Positions 58,736 to 64,000 of a stretch of 64,000 bases of DNA are shown here, piece after piece. Position 1 is the first letter of the stretch; each line of letters begins with the position of its first letter. Both the position numbers and the translations under genes were made by a program. A model generated the notes under the pieces. That model worked only from the letters and a program-made list of their open reading frames with translations, did not search any database and was not told the DNA's origin. The stretch comes from Odobenus rosmarus divergens (lineage: Eukaryota; Chordata; Mammalia; Carnivora; Odobenidae), in the NCBI RefSeq assembly GCF_000321225.1, contig NW_004450464.1, positions 1,347,032 through 1,411,031 of the forward strand, written 5' to 3'.

Positions 58736-60650
58736 GGCCCCGCCACATCTCCTGACCGAGGGCTTAGAGCTCAGGTATTAGGTGTGTACATAAAATTCCG
58801 TTGATTATAAGCGCATCATTATGTACTTGAAAATGATGGCAGCTTAACAAGTTAATACCTCAGGAAAGAGTAGGAGAATGCATGGGATGCCATGTTTGAG
58901 TCAAGATATATTTTCTATATCTTAGAGTAGATGTTTCATTAGCTACTTTCCACTTTCTCCTCTAAGTAGAAGCCTTCTCATAGGGTTAGTTGAGTGAGGG
59001 AGAGAGGACTCAGGTTGAAAATCGGGACCAGCATGGATCTGAATCTGCTGTCTGTCAGGAATTCCCAGATGCCTTTGATTCTTTGAGGCTGTCTCCTCAA
59101 TGATAAAAAGAGAATAGTAACACGTAACTTTTGGAGTATTCTTTTTTGGGAAGATAGACAATATGTATGCAAACTAACTAGTATGGTGTCTGTTACTCAA
59201 AAAATGGGTAGTTATTGTTAGCGTTTCAGAGGTGTTCAGCATTAAAATAGAAAATGCCAATGATATATTCATTAAATGAAGACTTGACAGCTTAATGTTC
59301 AAAAGTGTTTCTTCAGAGACTCTTCAGAATGTGTCACATTGATGGTGTAATGATTTTTCAAAATGTGCTATATGCAACATCATGGTGTTTTATTCCAAGA
59401 AAACTTTAGAAAGTGTTTGAAACAAAATCATCAAGTAAAAGGGCATAGGAGTGTTCTGTTTCTCCCACCTTCTGTAGAGTCATTTTCTTATATATTCACA
59501 GGCTCCTGAGTAACAGTCTCATACCCCATATAGTGAAGTAGGACCTGTTGCTGATGTTTAGCCTAAATCATTTCTCCTGAAACAAAATTATATTCCTTGG
59601 TGCTGAGAGAAGACATCTCCCTGCCCCCCAGTCCTAATTTACTGAATTAATAAATATCCTAATCATTAGCCTTATAGGTCATACTTTAATTTCTGGTAGA
59701 TATTGGATCTGAAAATATTTATGTGCAGTCATCTCTTCACCTTTCTTCTCAACTTCCAGGGTCTTTGCAGGGCCTGTGTGAGCATATAAGGTGCCCTTAT
59801 GCAGATTAGACATGGTGCCCTCTTTAGGTGCATGCCACACCCTTATATGGCTTGGTGGGTAGAGTGAGCTGTATTTCAACTCCTGCTTCCCAATTTATTT
59901 GGCTGGGTGTCCTTGGACAGAGAACAAGATTCCCAACAATATGCAATGGTCTGAATCTTTCTGCAATCTCATTTCTTTCTGGAGATCAGATTAGCACCAG
60001 AGCTTTTGGGAAGGGTATAATAAACCAACTCAAATGAGGTATAAAAGACGTTTAAGGTTTCAAGTATTTCTTAGTTATGAGAAATAAGATCCAGGAAACA
60101 AATATGATTATTATGATGTCAAGTATTTGTAGAAGGGAAGGCAGGCTCAAGAGCTCTGAAATCAAGTTCAGATTTGATTATTAATTTGGGACATGCTATG
60201 TAACCTCTAAAGGTCAGAGTTTTCTAATGTACATAAGTAAATAAGTTTTAATGCCTTTTATTATGTATTTTCGAGACCTGGAGGGCCTGTTTGTATCCTT
60301 AAAATCTATCACATAGAAAATTATGTTTTTCCTATTTCAAACACTAAACTGACGCAGGTTCATACTTAGATAAACATGTTTTCAAGTCCTGAGTTGCCTA
60401 GTAATTTGTCATATGGCCTGGGACAGCTACTAACACCTACTGACAAAGGATTCTGTTTGGGCTTGTGTGGAGAAGGTAGAAATGGTTCAGGTGGGGTAAT
60501 GTTGGTAAGGCTCTGACATTGATAGACACTGGTCCTGGAAATGTTTGCTTTTTTCTTTCCCTATTCTAAGGCCAGCCCTGAGCAAACCTCAGGGAAGCAG
60601 GTTACTTTAGTATCTTAAAGGATTAGAATCATCATTGTACTTGTGTTTTA
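58736..60650. other. Unannotated intron sequence after the GPC5 exon
   Basis: No second exon, gene or named repeat is recognised. Confidence 0.55.
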
Positions 60651-60662
60651 TAAATAAGTTTT

Positions 60663-60882
60663 ATTTTTATTTATTTTTTAAATGATTTTATTTATTTTAG
60701 AGAGAGAGAGAGCATGGGTGAGCAGAGGGAGGGGCAGAGGGAGAGGGAGGGGGAGAATCTCAAGCAGACTCCCTGCTGAGTGTGGAGCCCGACCTGGGAT
60801 TTGATCTCACAATCCTGAGATCATGACTTGAGACCAAACCAAGAGTTGGATGCTTAATCAACTGAGTCACCCAGGTGCCACT
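60663..60882 (-). mobile_element. Carnivore SINE (tRNA-derived)
   Basis: Antisense copy from TTTTTTAAATGATTTTATTT to GAGTCACCCAGGTGCCAC. The flanks ATAAATAAGTTTTATT and ATAAGTAAGTTTTAAA form an imperfect duplication. Confidence 0.9.
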
Positions 60883-60898
60883 ATAAGTAAGTTTTAAA

Positions 60899-61549
60899 CA
60901 GGACTTCTGTCATATGAAACTCTGTGGTGGATTTATAAAGAACATTCTTTTCTTTTAGGCAAATCGTTTGATTTGATATAATCAATAGTCCTATGACTAT
61001 CTTGAGAAATATTCATTATTACTAATAAGTTGTAGATTCTTTTCTAAATAGAACAACTGAGATTCTCTTTTAAACTTACGACAATAGAAGAAGGAGATAC
61101 TGACTTTAAATTCCTTGAAAATTGACTCATTAATATTTATTTCTGCCAACTTCAAAGTGATTTATAAGCTATTTATCAAGGTTCGATAACCAGTTCACAC
61201 ATCAATGAATTTAACAAATTCAAAATAAATTACTGGAGAGCCAGAAAATAATGACTTTCTCACATTCCCAAAGCAATCTGTGAGATCTAGGACTTCCAAG
61301 TCTAGTCCTCAGTAAATGCATATTTTCACTTTAAGAAATCCATAGAGGTATCTGCTGTATCATGTTTCCGTTGGATGAATTTCAACTGGAAAGAAAAATG
61401 TTCTGTTTCCTGAGAATATCGTTAAGTATCTTCTATTTAATAAGCCATTAGAGAAACAGAACCTAATTGACAATAGAGTATTTTCATTTTATAATTATTC
61501 TGGGGCTTAAGGCAATACTTAATTTAATAAAACATTAACAGCAAAGTGT
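60899..61549. other. Unannotated intron sequence
   Basis: AT-rich. Nothing is recognised. Confidence 0.55.
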
Positions 61550-61790
61550 AGATATTAAAAGCACTGGCTTTGCTGTCCGACTGGATTTCACATCTGCTCT
61601 ACCACTTAACTAGCTGTGAGTTGGTGCATTTGATTATTCATCTCTCTCTGCTTTAGTTTCCTCTTTGGTGAAACAGGGCAATAATACCTACATCATGGAG
61701 TTCTTGTTAGAATAAAATGAGCTTTCACACGTAGATGAGTGTCTTGTACATGGTGAATGTTTGAATCCTACTAATTATCATCACGTTGTA
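61550..61790 (-). mobile_element. MIR element, antisense
   Basis: TCTACCACTTAACTAGCTGT, GCTTTAGTTTCCTCTTTGGT, GAAACAGGGCAATAATACCT and ACATGGTGAATGTTTGAATC match antisense MIR in order. Confidence 0.75.
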
Positions 61791-62259
61791 TCATTTATGG
61801 ATACTTTGTTGGTTTCTCTGATGTTGTAAATGCTCCTAAAGCAAACACGCCTTTCCTGCTGTGGTGTAGAGTTAAGAATATTTTTTAATGGTCATTTAAT
61901 GTAAACAAATAATTGTAAAGATTTTCCTTGAATGAGAAAAAAACCTTGGAATTTTCAGAAAACATTATGCAACTCCACAATGTGTTTTAATATTAATGGC
62001 TATTAATTAATAATTAGCAGATATAGGAAATCATTTAATGATTGAATGATTTGTTAGGGAATCTATTTATTTTGTAAATAAAGTTAATTTTTTTTGCTAT
62101 TCATTATATTTAACATATTATTAACATAATTTAATACTTTAACTTATTCAAAGAACCTAGGACCTGTGTTAATTTCAGTGTTTCAACATCTTCTAAATGG
62201 AACAGATATTACTAAGAAACTCAGCTGAACATTGATTCTGTACAATTTTAGAAACAAAT

Positions 62260-63180
62260 TTTTTTTTTCAGCTTTATTTGCATATAATTGACAAAAAAAA
62301 TTTTATTCAAATATCTGGTAGAATTCACCAGTGAAATTTGGTCCTGGGGTTTTCTTTGTTGAGAGGTGGGTTTTGTTGTTGTTGTTGTTGTTGTTTTACT
62401 GATTCAATCTCCTTACTCATTATTTGTCTGTTCAGATTTTCTATTTTTTTCATGATTTAGTTTTGGTAGGTTCTATGTTTCCAGGAATTTAACCATTTAT
62501 TCTAGGTTATCCAGTGTGCTGGCATAAAGTTGTTCTTAGCAGTCTCTGTGATTCTTTATATTTCTGTGATGTCAGTTGTAGTGTCTCTTTTTTCACTTAT
62601 AATTTTATTGAGTTTTCTCTATTTTTTTCTCAGTCTAGCCACTTTTTTATCCTTTCAAAAACCGGCTCTTCATTTCATTGATATTTTCTGTTGTTCATCT
62701 AGTTTCCATTTCATTTATTTCTGCTTTGATCTTTGCTATGTCTTTTCTTCTGGTAACTTTGGGCTTAGTTTGTTCTTTTTTTCCCCTAGGTGAATGTAAA
62801 GTTAGGTTGTTTATTTGTGATTTTTTTCCCCTTCCTGTAGGTGTTCATCACTATAAACTTCCCAGCCAGCCCTGCTTTTGCTGGATCTCATAAATTTTGG
62901 TATGCTCTGTTTTCACAGCTGGGAGTTGGGGTTTCTCTCGGGATTGAACGGTGCTTTGCTGAGGGTGGGGTTTACGGCAAGTGTGTATCTCAGTCCTTCC
63001 TGCCCATTGCAGGTAGGGGTTTTCTCATCCACCCAGGGGTTCAGCTAGTTTGTAGATTTCTTTCAGAGGAAATTTCTCTATGGGTAGTTGTATGTTTTGT
63101 CCATTTGGTGCATCTGTGGGTGGAGAGAAATTCAGGAGCCTCCTATGTTACTATCTTGGGAATTACTACCACAAAAATTT
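62260..63180 (-). mobile_element. Rearranged LINE-1: 3' end piece, ORF2 segment and 5' UTR, with ORF1 missing
   Basis: The order on the + strand is: a short 3' end (CAGCTTTATTTGCATATAAT, 62269-62288); an ORF2 antisense stretch (TCTGGTAGAATTCACCAG, TTCAATCTCCTTACTCATTA, CTTTGGGCTTAGTTTGTTC, 62310-62905); and a 5' UTR-like part (TGCCCATTGCAGGTAGGGGT, GAGCCTCCTATGTTACTATC, 62912-63175). ORF1 and most of the first part of ORF2 are absent between the last two. A GTT tract (62372-62396) lies within it. Confidence 0.7.
62372..62396 (+). repeat. (GTT)n microsatellite
   Basis: About seven GTT units lie inside the rearranged LINE-1 ORF2 segment, absent from the usual ORF2 phrase at this point. Confidence 0.92.
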
Positions 63181-63699
63181 TTTTTTTAAGTCTGTAATGG
63201 GTTTAGAAACATAATTTCCAACAGTGAAAGTCCTAATTTGTATTTTTAAATAGATAATCAGTTTTTCATATCTCTTTCCTATGTACTATTAGTAGAGATT
63301 CAGCTGGTTGCATTCAAATTACTTTAGAATAGCTATTCACTTCAATTTTAATACCTATCAAAATTGAGTTTAAGGTGAATTGTACACACTAGTGCACTCT
63401 AATTAAACTCTGTTGTTGAGAAAACTATACCTCATCACTTCCTCGCTACATATTCACATTTATCTACATCTCAAAATGAAACCATAATAAATTAATCATG
63501 AGTTTTTAAGTATCTTGATGATATTCTTCTATAGAAATTGAAAAGGAAAATTAAAATAGTAGCTGGGATTACTTCTGGTAAGGCACTAATTTGGTTCTAT
63601 TTTTTTAATGTGGTATACAGTTGCTTAAAAATCACTGTGTTATACGATTTTGTATAATAAGGATTGTAAGACAAATAAGGTTGAGGCAACACATTACTC
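63181..63699. other. Unannotated intron sequence
   Basis: AT-rich. Nothing is recognised between the rearranged LINE-1 and the unnamed repeat copy B. Confidence 0.5.
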
Positions 63700-63870
63700 T
63701 CTGAAGGGTGCATCTTTGAAATGGTTTCCAGTGGGAATGGTGGGAGGAATGTACACTCCAAGGACACAGGACAGAGTTAGGAGCCTCCGATTGCCTGGAT
63801 CCAGCTCACATGTCCACTGGCAGTCACTTCCTCTCAAGGACAACCTCCAACGGTTCCACAAGAAACAAAA
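63700..63870 (+). repeat. Unnamed repeat, copy B
   Basis: CCAAGGACACAGGACAGAGT, CCTGGATCCAGCTCACATGT and GCAGTCACTTCCTCTCAAGG align with copy A at 41530-41735. Confidence 0.45.
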
Positions 63871-63934
63871 AGCTAGGAAGGCATTATGTGTGAAGCAAAC
63901 TTTTTTTTTTTTTTATGGAAACTCAGAATTTTAT

Positions 63935-64000
63935 TTTTTTTAAGATTTATGTATTTTATTTTTTCTTTAAATTTTTTGTTGTTATGTTAATCACCATACA
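63935..64000 (-). mobile_element. LINE-1 3' end, cut by the window edge
   Basis: TTTTGTTGTTATGTTAATCA followed by CCATACA at the window end is the reverse complement of the 3' terminus seen at 29640-29665 (TATGGTGATTAACATAACAA). A T-rich tail lies on its left. The rest lies beyond position 64000. Confidence 0.8.

Larger units (their letters stand above)
58730..64000 (+). other. GPC5: GPC5 downstream intron (partial)
   Basis: The intron begins with GTAAGC directly after the exon. The next glypican exon should continue with an Asn/Arg/Ile/Cys-type sequence and is not present in the remaining 5.3 kb. The interval contains one SINE, a MIR fragment, a rearranged LINE-1 and the edge of a younger LINE-1, all described separately. 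Confidence 0.85.

Noticed and set aside
62530..63197. Open frames of 71-118 codons on the + strand
   Set aside because: They read the wrong strand of an antisense LINE-1.
1..64000. CRISPR arrays, operons, phage or bacterial mobile elements
   Set aside because: No regularly spaced repeats with unique spacers and no bacterial-type gene organisation were seen. All features fit a mammalian intron.
1..64000. A previously undescribed biological system
   Set aside because: Nothing beyond a single gene exon, retrocopies and repeats can be supported from the sequence. The CpG-rich island and the unnamed repeats are the only open questions of note.

Overview
This window is nuclear DNA of a carnivoran mammal. 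The strongest evidence is a set of about fifteen tRNA-derived SINEs of the carnivore type. Read in sense they begin GGGGCGCCTGGGTGGCTCAG, pass through a CT-rich stretch and end in AAATAAATAAA-type tails. There are also short, 5'-truncated young LINE-1 3' ends of the type I associate with caniform carnivores. The caniform assignment is an inference. No bacterial, plasmid, phage or CRISPR-like content is visible.

The only functional protein-coding sequence I can support is one exon of glypican-5 (GPC5) on the + strand at 58035-58729. It has a good acceptor, an open frame of 231 codons plus a split codon, the glypican cysteine pattern, two N-glycosylation sequons and a strong CAG|GTAAGC donor. 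Everything upstream (1-58034) is then GPC5 intron, probably intron 2, and everything downstream (58730-64000) is the following intron.

Layout. 1-12 kb: AT-rich intron with old LINE-1, MIR, L2-like and MaLR fragments, including an MLT1-type LTR nested in an older repeat (7.5-8.3 kb). 12.0-13.9 kb: a three-layer nest, in which an old repeat was hit by a processed EIF3I pseudogene, which was itself hit by a nearly full-length 7SK RNA retrocopy; both retrocopies have target-site duplications. 14-32.5 kb: SINEs, LINE-1 3' ends, a MER20-like element, a palindrome at 20.7 kb and a long old antisense LINE-1. 32.8-33.5 kb: an isolated CpG-rich segment. 36.9-39.1 kb: antisense LINE-1 and a head-to-head inverted pair of SINEs. 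45.6-47.1 kb: a decayed hAT DNA transposon with a ZBED-like transposase remnant split by a SINE. 49.2-51.8 kb: a MaLR LTR followed by a long sense L2 with a recognisable reverse-transcriptase stretch. 56-58 kb: SINE, MaLR LTR, an AT-rich candidate conserved element and the GPC5 exon. 60.6-64 kb: SINE, MIR, a rearranged antisense LINE-1 and the edge of another LINE-1.

I found no undescribed biological system. The most informative items are the EIF3I/7SK nested retrocopies, the hAT transposase fossil and the intronic CpG-rich island. Repeat family names come from recognition of consensus phrases, not from a database search, and most repeat borders without target-site duplications are approximate.
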